A stretch of 31,144 nucleotides of DNA from a virus. Positions 1 through 7,893 of the stretch are shown here, piece after piece (position 1 is the first letter of the stretch; every line of letters starts with the position of its first letter). The stretch covers positions 1 to 31,144 of IMG/VR virus record IMGVR_UViG_3300023174_000465. One strand, 5' to 3'. A model generated the notes under the pieces. That model ran no database searches. It was not told the origin of the DNA and worked only from the letters and a program-made list of their open reading frames with translations. A program made the translations under genes and the position numbers.

Positions 1-2
1 TT

Positions 3-524
3 GATGGAGGGCTTACTTTCTTGCGAGAGTATAGACCAACTCATGTCTTGGATGGAAACCATGAGGATCGAATCCCAAGGATGCTCAATCACCGCAACGC
101 TGTGGTGGCCTACGCCGCCCAAAAAGCAACAGACTATATTGACAAGGTGTTTGTCGAGATTGGTTGCCGAAGGATTCCGTATGACGGAGTTTTTCAAAAG
201 TATGCTGTTGGCGATGTGACCTTCACTCATGGAACCATTTATAACGAAAATGCGGCTAGGGATATGGCAGAGACTTATGGCGGCAAAGTCATATTTGGAC
301 ACACGCATCGCTCATCGCAAGCAGAGGGCAGAACGATTAAAGAAAGCACAGGGTACTGCGTGGGTACGCTTACTCGCAGAGGCGAGATGGACTATGCAAA
401 ATGCCGCCGAGCAACCCTCGGATGGCGACAAGGGCTAGTCTATGGGGAGATCGGGCCAAAGGATAGTGCCGTGTGGCTAATCACCAGAGGCGAGTTTGAT
501 AAGGAATGGAGGCTACCAATATGA
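3..524 (+). CDS. Calcineurin-like metallophosphoesterase (5' partial)
   Basis: The frame is open from the first bases of the window, so the true start lies upstream; 173 residues are visible. Two hallmark metal-binding motifs of calcineurin-like phosphoesterases are present: GNHED at visible residues 18-22 and GHTH at about 99-102, with a THG motif between them. Such enzymes use two metal ions to hydrolyse phosphomonoesters or phosphodiesters, including nucleic acids and nucleotides. The substrate cannot be read from sequence. Phage copies often sit near structural or DNA-metabolism genes; here it heads the visible part of a plus-strand operon and its TGA overlaps the next ATG. The N-terminal first metal motif (DxH) lies outside the window. 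Confident on family, not on role. Confidence 0.85.
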   Translation, partial: DGGLTFLREYRPTHVLDGNHEDRIPRMLNHRNAVVAYAAQKATDYIDKVFVEIGCRRIPYDGVFQKYAVGDVTFTHGTIYNENAARDMAETYGGKVIFGHTHRSSQAEGRTIKESTGYCVGTLTRRGEMDYAKCRRATLGWRQGLVYGEIGPKDSAVWLITRGEFDKEWRLPI

Positions 525-760
525 GTGCTAACGAATGGGCTGACATTATTTCAGAGTATTCCACAATGGAGCCACAAAAGGTTCCTAAAGAATACAAAAC
601 TGCAAAAGAGCTTTCCGAAATATGGGGTTTGTCTGCAACAGCAACCAAATGCAGATTAAGGTGGGCAATTGAATCAAAAAAAGTTGAGACGAAAAAATTC
701 CGAATACCAATAGGCGAAAAGGTCTACCTCACATCACACTACAAGATTATAAAGAAATGA
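521..760 (+). CDS. Small winged-helix/HTH-like protein
   Basis: 79 residues. I chose the ATG at 521 because it overlaps the upstream TGA (ATGA) and has a GGAGG at 507-511 about nine bases upstream; the ATG at 506 would read through that ribosome site. The segment around residues 24-45 (KTAKELSEIWGLSATATKCR) has the spacing of a helix-turn-helix, followed by a basic, beta-like tail (KKFRIPIGEKVYLTSHY) that could be a wing. It may bind DNA as a small regulator; a terminase small subunit role is also conceivable from its position ahead of portal and terminase genes. I do not recognise a named family. The gene ends in an ATGA overlap with the next one. Confidence 0.65.
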   Translation: MSANEWADIISEYSTMEPQKVPKEYKTAKELSEIWGLSATATKCRLRWAIESKKVETKKFRIPIGEKVYLTSHYKIIKK

Positions 761-1008
761 ACCAAGAACCAAAACACATCCAGAACCACTACTACATCTC
801 CGACGAGTATCATGTTTTGGCTGGCCCTTATGAAGTCCACTCACCAACACAGCGTAAGATGCTGGATAATGTGGTTAGGGACATGAAGCGTGGAAATATC
901 GACTACCGCCTTGTATCGGAGACAATCAAGCGAGATGGAGTTGATATTGAGCGTATCAATGTGGAACGCAGGGGAATGATCCTGTCCAAAGGAGAGACCC
1001 ATGCTTGA
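757..1008 (+). CDS. Hypothetical protein, 83 residues
   Basis: Not recognised. A charged soluble protein with no membrane segment or signal peptide. The ATG overlaps the upstream TGA (ATGA at 757-760) and its own stop overlaps the next tiny gene, so it is part of a translationally coupled chain between the phosphoesterase and the portal. The C-terminal half (DMKRGNIDYRLVSETIKRDG, then a valine/arginine-rich stretch) is predicted mixed helix and strand. The only support for coding is context and the overlap pattern. Confidence 0.6.
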   Translation: MNQEPKHIQNHYYISDEYHVLAGPYEVHSPTQRKMLDNVVRDMKRGNIDYRLVSETIKRDGVDIERINVERRGMILSKGETHA

Positions 1009-1075
1009 CCTACTTATAGCCATTTTAACTGGCGTTGCTATCTGGTTCTATTTCAACACCTATAAACCACGATGA
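1001..1075 (+). CDS. 24-residue single-span membrane micropeptide
   Basis: This short gene overlaps its upstream neighbour by eight bases and its downstream neighbour by ATGA at 1072-1075. A ribosome site, AAAGGAGA, lies at about 988-995. The peptide is almost entirely one hydrophobic segment (LDLLIAILTGVAIWFYF) ending in a short basic tail (YKPR), as expected for a tiny inner-membrane peptide with its C-terminus inside. Tiny phage membrane peptides can act in lysis timing, superinfection exclusion or modulation of host membrane proteins; none of these can be assigned here. Without it there would be an unexplained 63-base gap in an otherwise gapless operon, which supports it being real. Confidence 0.55.
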   Translation: MLDLLIAILTGVAIWFYFNTYKPR

Positions 1076-1365
1076 AATTCAAAAAGATTGCTTCCCTCAC
1101 CATCAATGATGCAAAGTGGAGTATTGGATATGGATACCCCGGCAAAACAGATGGAAAAACCAACGATGGAATTTGCGATTACGAGAAGCGTAGAATCACA
1201 ATCAGTCGTGGATCTACTCGCAATCTCCTTGATGTGCTGGCACATGAAATACTCCATGCTCGTTTCATTGACCTTACAGAAGAATCAGTTAACGAAGCCG
1301 CTGGGATTATTGATGAAGCATATGGTGCTTTTTCCAAATTCCAGCTTGCCAGACATGGGGGATGA
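1072..1365 (+). CDS. Small zinc metallopeptidase-like protein (HEILH)
   Basis: 97 residues. The segment LAHEILHARF places a canonical HExxH zinc-protease motif at residues 58-62 (H58, E59, H62), as in the ImmA/IrrE, SprT and zincin superfamily. The downstream glutamate-rich helix (EESVNEAAGIIDEAYGAF) could supply the third ligand. The protein is short for a protease, so it may be a minimal domain; phage proteins of this size and layout are known next to structural genes. The start at 1072 overlaps the TGA of the 24-residue membrane peptide (ATGA). Substrate and role are unknown: possible uses are cleavage of a repressor or a host factor. Motif confidence is high, functional confidence low. 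Confidence 0.7.
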   Translation: MKFKKIASLTINDAKWSIGYGYPGKTDGKTNDGICDYEKRRITISRGSTRNLLDVLAHEILHARFIDLTEESVNEAAGIIDEAYGAFSKFQLARHGG

Positions 1366-1395
1366 TTGGGAAGAAGAAGACGAGGAGATATACAA

Positions 1396-1614
1396 ATGAA
1401 CGCTACAGATAAATTCGAGAATTGGTTTAACACCGAAGGTATCCGCACCTATGATGACAAGAATCATGGGACTGCCGATGGTCACAAGTGGTATATGAAG
1501 CAAGCCTTCATGCAAGGATACAAGCAGGGTATTGACCACGCCACGGAGATCCTTCTTGACCCGCTAAACGCCAACATTGTTGATGATGACTATTCGACAG
1601 AAACTTATAATTAA
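1396..1614 (+). CDS. Hypothetical protein, 72 residues
   Basis: Not recognised. The ATG at 1396 is preceded at eight bases by GAGGAG (1382-1387); a TTG extension to 1366 immediately follows the previous stop but lacks a ribosome site. The sequence has aromatic and charged residues throughout (for example HKWYMKQAFMQGYKQGID), typical of small soluble phage proteins. Its 3' end overlaps the start of the Cys-rich protein by about 30 bases. Confidence 0.55.
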   Translation: MNATDKFENWFNTEGIRTYDDKNHGTADGHKWYMKQAFMQGYKQGIDHATEILLDPLNANIVDDDYSTETYN

Positions 1615-2251
1615 AGACCAAGTAGTGCCGGGGCGGTTCAGATTTACTGTTCCCGAAACTGGATACAAGATAAAGGACGAGTTATCCATGAATGGGTTGC
1701 TTGCCCGTGTAAAGAAGCATTATGAAGACAACAACATTCCGCTCCCTAACGAATGGGAGGCCAGCGTGGAAGACCAAATATGCCGTCAATTACCCGAAGG
1801 TTGGTGCGAATACTCTGACGGACAACCAGCGAGAGGTGCTAGGTCGCTACTATCAGCGGAGAGCATTATTAAGGGCATCACTAGCCTTGCAACAATGGCA
1901 ACAGAGTCAGTTTCTGGAGGTGATGTTTTCGTTAATCAGAGCGAGGCCACTAGGAGGGCTGAAATCTGTGCTAGGTGCTATCAGAACATGACCACTAACT
2001 TCTGTGCTGGCTGTGGGGTCATGCAGAAGATAACCTCTATGGTAGCCAAGGTTAAGGGAAAACGCACAACTCCCTTGGACTCAAAGCTCTACACTTGTGG
2101 AGTGTGCGGATGTAGGAATGAAGCCATAGTTCATGTCAACAGAAATATCTTGCTTTCTGGAGAGAAATCAGAGACAACTAACTCTCGACCAGACTGGTGC
2201 TGGTTAAAAAACGACGACCTTAACCAAGCATCACAAGCCCTTCACATATGA
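1586..2251 (+). CDS. Cysteine-rich putative zinc-binding protein upstream of portal
   Basis: About 221 residues. The ATGs at 1583 and 1586 are both possible and neither has a good ribosome site; the gene overlaps its upstream neighbour. The C-terminal half has two Cys clusters: C128xxC131 and C140xxC143 (CARC ... CAGC), then C171xxC174xC176 (CGVCGC). These spacings suggest two zinc-binding knuckles. The N-terminal half (PETGYKIKDELSMNGLLARV) is a mixed helical region without motifs. The final TGA overlaps the portal ATG (ATGA), so it is coupled to portal translation. It could be a nucleic-acid-binding or packaging accessory protein, but no family is recognised. Confidence 0.65.
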   Translation: MTIRQKLIIKDQVVPGRFRFTVPETGYKIKDELSMNGLLARVKKHYEDNNIPLPNEWEASVEDQICRQLPEGWCEYSDGQPARGARSLLSAESIIKGITSLATMATESVSGGDVFVNQSEATRRAEICARCYQNMTTNFCAGCGVMQKITSMVAKVKGKRTTPLDSKLYTCGVCGCRNEAIVHVNRNILLSGEKSETTNSRPDWCWLKNDDLNQASQALHI

Positions 2252-4479
2252 TTACTTACGGACTTAACGACCCCAATGTAGGCGAGAAACCCCCGAAAAC
2301 AAGGGTGGAGGACGCTGGGTCGGCTAGGTCTATGCTTTATACTCTGATCGACGACGATCAGATTGCTTCCTATCGTCGTTCACAGATCCAAGGGATTATT
2401 GACGGGAATCCCCCATATAACGATCAACAGCTTCGGGAGATGGGACAGGCAGACCGAATCAATGTGAACTGGGGTCATGCCGAGGCCAAGGTTGAAACTG
2501 CCGTTATCCCCTACTTCGACATCCTGACATCCGTTGGTTCCTACGCCACAGTCAAGACCAAGTATGGTAAGGACATGGGCAAGCGTGAGGAGTGGAGCCG
2601 TATCATCACCGAAGAGTTCCACAGGCTTCTAGCCTCCTCTAATCCCAACTTCCTTGCACAACACCAAGTAGCCCAGAAGGAGCTTGTTATCCACGGACAG
2701 GCTTGTATGTATTTCCCCGACCAGACTGATTGGAGGGCAAAGGCTATTGAGCCTTGGGCGTTGGTTGTTCCCAAGGGAGCCAAGGTTGATTGGAACAACT
2801 GGGAGTTCTGCTATATCCTAGACGAGCTTTACTGCGAACAGCTTTATTCCTATATCGAAAACGAGGAAGCCGCCAAGCGTGGCGGATGGGATGTGGATGA
2901 GGTTAGGGAGGCAATTATGCAAGCTAGGGTTGACGAACAGGATCAGCGTCGCCCTTGGGAGTGGTATCAGAGAGAGCTTAAAAACAACGCTCTCTACTAC
3001 TCCTACGCCAAGAGCAAGGTTATCAAGGTGGCTCATTTCTATGTGCGGGAATACGATGGTCGCATCTCTCACTACATCTTTGACCGCCTTAACTCCACGG
3101 AGTTCCTATGCCAGAAGATCGGACGCTACAAAGATTTCTCTAACGCTTTCACAGTCTTCCTTAACGGAGTTGGTAACGGATATTACCACGGCGTTAGGGG
3201 CTTGGGTCAGAAGGTGTATAAGTATGCCGAGGCAATGAACCGAGTGAATAACGCTCTCCTAGAGGGTGTTATTATTGGTTCCTGTGTCATGTTCCAGCCT
3301 AACTCTGCCGCCGATGCAGAGAAGCTGAAGACTGTCCAGATTGGGCCTTATCGCATTCTCCCCCCCGGACTCAATCTTACCCAAGCCTCTGTCGCTTCCA
3401 ATCTTGGTGCGGCTATGCAGACTGCACAGTTCTTCCAAGGGCAAGAGTCTGATGACATTGGTAGCTTCATGCCATCCGTTTCGGGTGGAGGTCGCAAGAA
3501 GGGAAATAAGGAAGTTGAGATGGAGATCGGGGAGAAGTCCCGACTCACCAATACTAGGGCTGAAATCTACCTCCAAGCCCTTGATGTGCATTACGCAGAG
3601 GTTTATCGCAGGGCTTCCAACCCTAACCTTATTGAAGAGGATCATGGCGGTGCAGAGGCTCTTCGCTTCCAGAAGGCTTGCATGGACAGGGGCGTTCCTG
3701 CCGCCGCCTTGCTTGACATCGACACAGTTAAAGCCACCCGTAGTATCGGACAAGGTAGCTCTGCGGCTCGTATGCAAGCGATGGAGCTTATTGGTCAGTA
3801 TCTCCCTCAACTCCCAGAGTCCAATCGGAAACGAGTTATTAACGCCAACATTGCGGCGATTGCGGGACAAACTGGGGTTGAGACTTTCGGAATCCCAGAG
3901 GAAACCAAACCAGACGGCAACGATCTATCTATTGCGTCTCTTGAGAACAATGCACTCCAGAATGGGGGGCAAGTGCTTATCGACCCAGATCAGAACCACT
4001 TCACTCACCTTACTGTCCATATGCAGTTTGCAGGGCAGATTGTGCAGGGGGTGCAGGATAGGCAAGTTGATCCGATTGGTGCTGACAAGGCTATGCAGAG
4101 CATTATCCCCCATCTTCTGACTCACCTCAAATACCTTGAGGAAGATCCTACAAGGGCAGAGCAGTATGATGCCATGAACGAGCAGACTTCCGAGCTTATG
4201 AAGATTGCCGATCAGCTTTCTCGCATGGCACAGGATATGCAGGAACAGCAGATGAAGGCACAGCAGGAGGCTATGGCACAGCAGGGTCAGCAACAAGACC
4301 CGAAGGCTATGGTTGCCATGAATAAGATCCAGCTTGACCGAATGAAGTTCCAGAATGACGCACAGATCAAACAGGCCAAGGCTCAACACCAGATGCAGTT
4401 GCAAGATCGAAAGACGGCACAGCGTTTGATGGTTGACCGCATTAAGGTCGCACAAAAATATGGGGCAATTCAGCCCTAA
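2248..4479 (+). CDS. Portal protein (head-tail connector)
   Basis: 743 residues, the size of large podovirus-type portals. Portals form a dodecameric ring at one capsid vertex through which DNA is pumped in by terminase and later ejected. Evidence: the length; the position upstream of a scaffold-like gene and TerL; a central region rich in aromatic and charged residues typical of portal wings and stem; and a long C-terminal Gln/Met/Lys-rich helical tail (residues about 640-740, e.g. QDMQEQQMKAQQEAMAQQ) like the coiled-coil barrel or C-terminal tails of such portals. The start overlaps the preceding TGA (ATGA). I rely on overall resemblance rather than a single diagnostic motif, as portals have none. 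Confidence 0.78.
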   Translation: MITYGLNDPNVGEKPPKTRVEDAGSARSMLYTLIDDDQIASYRRSQIQGIIDGNPPYNDQQLREMGQADRINVNWGHAEAKVETAVIPYFDILTSVGSYATVKTKYGKDMGKREEWSRIITEEFHRLLASSNPNFLAQHQVAQKELVIHGQACMYFPDQTDWRAKAIEPWALVVPKGAKVDWNNWEFCYILDELYCEQLYSYIENEEAAKRGGWDVDEVREAIMQARVDEQDQRRPWEWYQRELKNNALYYSYAKSKVIKVAHFYVREYDGRISHYIFDRLNSTEFLCQKIGRYKDFSNAFTVFLNGVGNGYYHGVRGLGQKVYKYAEAMNRVNNALLEGVIIGSCVMFQPNSAADAEKLKTVQIGPYRILPPGLNLTQASVASNLGAAMQTAQFFQGQESDDIGSFMPSVSGGGRKKGNKEVEMEIGEKSRLTNTRAEIYLQALDVHYAEVYRRASNPNLIEEDHGGAEALRFQKACMDRGVPAAALLDIDTVKATRSIGQGSSAARMQAMELIGQYLPQLPESNRKRVINANIAAIAGQTGVETFGIPEETKPDGNDLSIASLENNALQNGGQVLIDPDQNHFTHLTVHMQFAGQIVQGVQDRQVDPIGADKAMQSIIPHLLTHLKYLEEDPTRAEQYDAMNEQTSELMKIADQLSRMAQDMQEQQMKAQQEAMAQQGQQQDPKAMVAMNKIQLDRMKFQNDAQIKQAKAQHQMQLQDRKTAQRLMVDRIKVAQKYGAIQP

Positions 4480-4496
4480 TAAAACAAACAAACCAA

Positions 4497-4688
4497 ATGG
4501 AAACGAACCCCTTCGATGCGGGGAAAGCAGAAGCAACGGAATTGATCGTAGCATTGATCTACGATAGGTACTTGTACCATCGCACCTTCCACGGAAGGGA
4601 TTCTGAACTCGCACTAGCTCACAAGCTACTGATACAAACAATTAGAGACAACCAAGCAAAGGAAATGGGGATTGAAGAAAATGAGTAA
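4497..4688 (+). CDS. Hypothetical protein, 63 residues
   Basis: Not recognised. It follows the portal after a 17-base, G-free leader (AAAACAAACAAACCAA) with no Shine-Dalgarno, a leader type repeated elsewhere in this window. The sequence is mostly helical and ends acidic (EMGIEENE). It overlaps the start of the ATP-grasp gene by eight bases, suggesting co-translation. In many phages a small protein sits between portal and capsid genes, but I cannot assign a role. Confidence 0.6.
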   Translation: METNPFDAGKAEATELIVALIYDRYLYHRTFHGRDSELALAHKLLIQTIRDNQAKEMGIEENE

Positions 4689-5961
4689 GTGCCTTGTAAT
4701 TGACCACGGAATCTTTACGGCATTTGCCGAGCGTCTGGCAGAAGATCATGAAGTGAGTTACTTCGTTCCTTATGCTGATCGCTCGTTCCCCAAGCATGGC
4801 CCTGCTATGGTTGGGACTGGACTCAAAGGAGTGGAGCGTGTTGAGGATATGTGGAGGCTTATCGACGAGGTGGATTTCATCGTCTTCCCCGATGTGGGCT
4901 TCTACCAGCTTCAAGAGTGGCTTCGTTCCAGAGGTTATAAAGTCTGGGGGGCAGGGCTAGGAGAGAAGCTGGAAGTTCAGCGTTGGAGGGCTAAAGAGAC
5001 GATGAAAGCCCTTGGGCTTCCCGTGGGAAAGTGCGAGCTTGTTACTGGTATGAGCAACCTCCGCAAGTATCTTGAGGAGAATGACGATGTGTATGTGAAG
5101 ATTAGCGGATTCCGAGGGCTTGCAGAAACCTTCCATTCCGCAAACTGGAAGGAAGTTGAGCCTCGCATGAACGAGCTTTGGGATGCCCTTGGTGGAGCCT
5201 GTGAGGTGTTCCCATTCATCGTGGAGCATAAGATTGATTCAGTTGTGGAGGCTGGATATGATGGGTATTCCGTTGGTGGGAAATTCCCATCCACTTGCCT
5301 TGTCGGTGTGGAGGTGAAGGACAAGTCATACCTTGGATGCGTGAGGGACTACGACAAAGTTGCGGAGCCAGTAAAGTATGTTAACGATTGCCTTACGCCA
5401 TTCCTTGAGGAGTCCGGGTATTCCCAGTTTTTCTCCACGGAAGTGCGGGTAACGGAGGATGGAACCCCCTATCTTATTGACCTTACGACTCGTTGCCCTG
5501 CACCTCCATCTGCCCTGTATTGGGAGATGATTGAGAATGTGGGGGAGATTGTTGAGCTTGGTGCTAACGGAGAGCTTGTGGAGCCTGTCTGGAGGGCTAA
5601 ATACGGAGCCTTGGCAATTATCACATCGGACTTTGCCAATGAACGCTGGTGTCCTGTGTCTGTCAAGCCAGAGGCTAGGCAATGGATCAAGTGGCGTAAC
5701 TATGCCGAGATCGAGGGACAGGGCTACATCGTACCTACGGATGGCGTTAAGATGTCAGAGATCGGGGATTGTATCGGGATTGGGGATACGCCAGAAGAAG
5801 CAATTAAGGCTTGTCAAGAACACGCCGAGGCTGTAAGTGGATTCAATGTAGTTGTTAATAGCGACTCCATCATTAAGGCACTAAATGAAATAGAAACTGC
5901 CGAGGAAGAGGGGATCATCTTCTCTGACGAGGAAATGCCAACTGAAAAAGAACTAATCTAA
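4681..5961 (+). CDS. ATP-grasp family enzyme in the head gene cluster
   Basis: 426 residues from the ATG at 4681 (a TTG at 4672 is less likely). ATP-grasp enzymes couple ATP hydrolysis, through an acyl-phosphate, to joining a carboxylate and an amine or thiol. The family signs are: VYVKISGFRG with a candidate ATP-binding lysine at K140; a segment EVFPFIVEHKI like the adenine-binding linker; and FFSTEVRV ... YLIDLTTRCPAPPS, where E254 and D267/R271 occupy the positions of the Mg-binding glutamate and the ExNxR-type loop seen in PurD and D-Ala-D-Ala ligase-like members. The N-terminal 90 residues look like a Rossmann-like pre-ATP-grasp domain. It sits between portal and scaffold, so it may modify a virion protein or a small molecule. 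The substrate is unknown. Its stop overlaps the next start. Confidence 0.7.
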   Translation: MSKCLVIDHGIFTAFAERLAEDHEVSYFVPYADRSFPKHGPAMVGTGLKGVERVEDMWRLIDEVDFIVFPDVGFYQLQEWLRSRGYKVWGAGLGEKLEVQRWRAKETMKALGLPVGKCELVTGMSNLRKYLEENDDVYVKISGFRGLAETFHSANWKEVEPRMNELWDALGGACEVFPFIVEHKIDSVVEAGYDGYSVGGKFPSTCLVGVEVKDKSYLGCVRDYDKVAEPVKYVNDCLTPFLEESGYSQFFSTEVRVTEDGTPYLIDLTTRCPAPPSALYWEMIENVGEIVELGANGELVEPVWRAKYGALAIITSDFANERWCPVSVKPEARQWIKWRNYAEIEGQGYIVPTDGVKMSEIGDCIGIGDTPEEAIKACQEHAEAVSGFNVVVNSDSIIKALNEIETAEEEGIIFSDEEMPTEKELI

Positions 5962-6239
5962 TGACATTACAAGACTGGCGAGCGGATGTAACTCTCGCCT
6001 CCGAACTGAAGAAGGCTTTGGAGCTTCCAATCATCCAGAAGGCTCTATCCGTTTGCGATGGTTTAACTGCCGCAAAGACACTTGGCACAAGCAACTCTCT
6101 TATCACCAACGCCAACAATGCTCATGTCCTATTTGGATTTGATGCAGGACGGGCTTCTATCCTAAATGACCTTAAGGGGCTTTCGATTGTCCCAGAGGAG
6201 ATTGACGAGATCCAGCCAACCTATACTGGAGAGTTCTAA
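5961..6239 (+). CDS. Hypothetical protein, 92 residues
   Basis: Not recognised. The ATG shares its first base with the upstream TAA (TAATG), so it is coupled to the ATP-grasp gene. The protein is soluble and helical, with a conserved-looking core (NNAHVLFGFDAGRASILND) and an acidic C-terminus. Its position between portal and scaffold-like genes suggests a virion assembly accessory, which is inference only. Confidence 0.6.
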   Translation: MTLQDWRADVTLASELKKALELPIIQKALSVCDGLTAAKTLGTSNSLITNANNAHVLFGFDAGRASILNDLKGLSIVPEEIDEIQPTYTGEF

Positions 6240-6652
6240 TGACAATTTATGACGAGTGGGAGCCTATTGGGGCTATGCCGAAAGTTCCAATGACAATTTC
6301 AAAAATACAAGTTATGAAAAAAACAACCAAAGCAACCAAGCCAACCGTTAAAAAGAAACCAGCATCCGCGCCACAAGCAGACACTCAGCATATTGTTGAT
6401 GAGCTTGCAAGGCTACGAACCAAGTACATGATCCTTGAGGACAATATGGACAAGGCCGTATCAGAGCTTCGCAACTCTGTAGCTATGCTTTCCAATCGAA
6501 TCCTTGAGAACTGGCATTACGAATCCACCAAAAACGCTTGGTTTGAGTCAAAGTCACCTGCTTGGGCTTACCCATCCCGCACATGGAATCAAATGAAAGA
6601 TAAAATAAAGATTGCTATTTTCGACAATATAATTTGCAAATTCAAACACTAA
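6239..6652 (+). CDS. Coiled-coil protein with basic N-terminus, 137 residues
   Basis: Not recognised. The ATG at 6239 overlaps the preceding TAA (TAATG). An internal ATG at 6291 is an alternative start, since both are preceded by the same 11-base sequence AATGACAATTT (6238 and 6290). The N-terminal part is Lys/Thr/Pro rich (KKTTKATKPTVKKKPASA), followed by a heptad-like helix (VDELARLRTKYMILEDNMDK) and a Trp-rich C-terminal part (KNAWFESKSPAWAYPSRTW). It could be a DNA- or capsid-associated structural protein. No motif supports an enzyme. Confidence 0.6.
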   Translation: MTIYDEWEPIGAMPKVPMTISKIQVMKKTTKATKPTVKKKPASAPQADTQHIVDELARLRTKYMILEDNMDKAVSELRNSVAMLSNRILENWHYESTKNAWFESKSPAWAYPSRTWNQMKDKIKIAIFDNIICKFKH

Positions 6653-6655
6653 TTT

Positions 6656-7855
6656 ATGTCAGACAACACACCAACACAAACCGTAACAGCAGACCCCATC
6701 ATCGCGCAGACTCAGCATGCTCCCGTGGAGCAGAGCTTTGAATCTGTATTGGAACGCCAGATTAAGGCTAAACCAAAGATTGAACGAACCAACCTCAAGA
6801 GCCTTGAGGATCTACCAGATGTAGCCATTCCAGTTCCAGCAGGGATGGATGAGGTGAACACGCAGGAGGCAGACTCATTCCTTAAGCAGATGGACGGGGG
6901 ATCTACAATCGATGAACCCGTTGAGGATAAGAAGCCTTCTTCTAAGCCAGAAAGTAAGACATCCTCTGACTTTGACATCTCTGATTTGGATCTTAGCAAA
7001 GATCCAGAGCCAGTTGAGGAAAAGAGCAAAAAGAAATCCAAAGAGGATAATATTGCAGAGCTTCGCAAGAAGGCAGAGGCTTATGAGGAGTCGCTCAAAG
7101 CCAAGGATACCGAGGTTCAGACTTACCGAGAAAAGCTGGAGAAGCTTGAGGGAGAGCTAGAGCGCACGGCGTTTGAGAAGTCTCCCAAGTTCCGCGAGCG
7201 TTACCAAGCCCCGTATAATACATCCATCGAAAACGCAACTGCATTTGCCGTTGAGTTCACGGATGACGCATCCATTGCTGAAAAGGCTCTCTCGCTAAAG
7301 GGCAAAGAGAGGCTTGAGTTTATTGATGAATCCTTCGGAGGCGGTGCGGCGGCGGCTCAGTTCCTGTCGCTTGTAAATGATGCTGACTCAAAGCGCGGTG
7401 CATTGGAGGGAGCCTTGGAGAATTACAAAGCTACTCACCAAGAGATCGTCGCCTCTGAACAGCAGGAACAATTCAAGACAGTTGAAGCTATCAATAAAAA
7501 CTTCGATCGTGTTGCGGCTCACCTTGCCAACAAGTCTGAGTTCTTCCGCATGACGGGAGATGACGAAAACGACAAGGCTGTTAAGGCTCGTATTGAGGCG
7601 GCCAAGAATATCATTCATGGAAATGCCTCGCAGAACGAGATGACTGTTGCTCCTTTCTTAGCCGTTATTGCAAAGGAAGCCGTGGAGGAGAACGCCAAGC
7701 TCAAGGCGGAGCTTGCCAAGTACAAGAACAGGGCGGCGGCTGATGTGGCGACTCAACCTAGGATCACTCGCGGGTCTTCCGATACCGAGGGTGATACCAA
7801 GGGCAAGCCCAAGTCTGCATTGGATAGCATTAGGTCACAACTGCGTTCATATTGA
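6656..7855 (+). CDS. Scaffold-like protein
   Basis: 399 residues, highly charged, with an acidic, Ser/Pro/Lys-rich disordered N-terminal third (e.g. SDLDLSKDPEPVEEKSKKKS), a long heptad-repeat coiled coil around residues 125-170 (RKKAEAYEESLKAKDTEVQT), a helical middle region and a second coiled coil near 350 (AVEENAKLKAELAKYKNR). The C-terminus is basic (SALDSIRSQLRSY), the usual capsid-docking end of phage scaffolds. These features and its position downstream of the portal fit a scaffolding protein, which shapes procapsids and then leaves. There is no sequence motif that proves it. It is followed by a strong terminator rather than a capsid gene. Its TGA overlaps an ATG at 7855. Confidence 0.65.
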   Translation: MSDNTPTQTVTADPIIAQTQHAPVEQSFESVLERQIKAKPKIERTNLKSLEDLPDVAIPVPAGMDEVNTQEADSFLKQMDGGSTIDEPVEDKKPSSKPESKTSSDFDISDLDLSKDPEPVEEKSKKKSKEDNIAELRKKAEAYEESLKAKDTEVQTYREKLEKLEGELERTAFEKSPKFRERYQAPYNTSIENATAFAVEFTDDASIAEKALSLKGKERLEFIDESFGGGAAAAQFLSLVNDADSKRGALEGALENYKATHQEIVASEQQEQFKTVEAINKNFDRVAAHLANKSEFFRMTGDDENDKAVKARIEAAKNIIHGNASQNEMTVAPFLAVIAKEAVEENAKLKAELAKYKNRAAADVATQPRITRGSSDTEGDTKGKPKSALDSIRSQLRSY

Positions 7856-7864
7856 TGCTTGACA

Positions 7865-7891
7865 GGCTCCCCGTAATTGGGGAGCCTTTTT
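7865..7891 (+). terminator. Rho-independent terminator after scaffold-like gene
   Basis: A perfect eight-base stem (GGCTCCCC at 7865-7872 and GGGGAGCC at 7879-7886) with a six-base loop is followed by five Ts at 7887-7891. It lies nine bases past the stop of the scaffold-like gene and ends two bases before the ATG of the next gene, so read-through would be needed for downstream expression unless another promoter exists. Confidence 0.85.
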
Positions 7892-7893
7892 GC

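Noticed and set aside
3259-3870. Minus-strand frame of 203 residues opposite the portal
   Set aside because: No promoter, no motif and complete overlap with the portal gene.
3341-4120. Open frame of 259 residues inside the portal gene on the plus strand
   Set aside because: It is out of frame with a convincing portal gene, has no ribosome site and is Leu/Ser/Arg-rich in the way of shadow frames.
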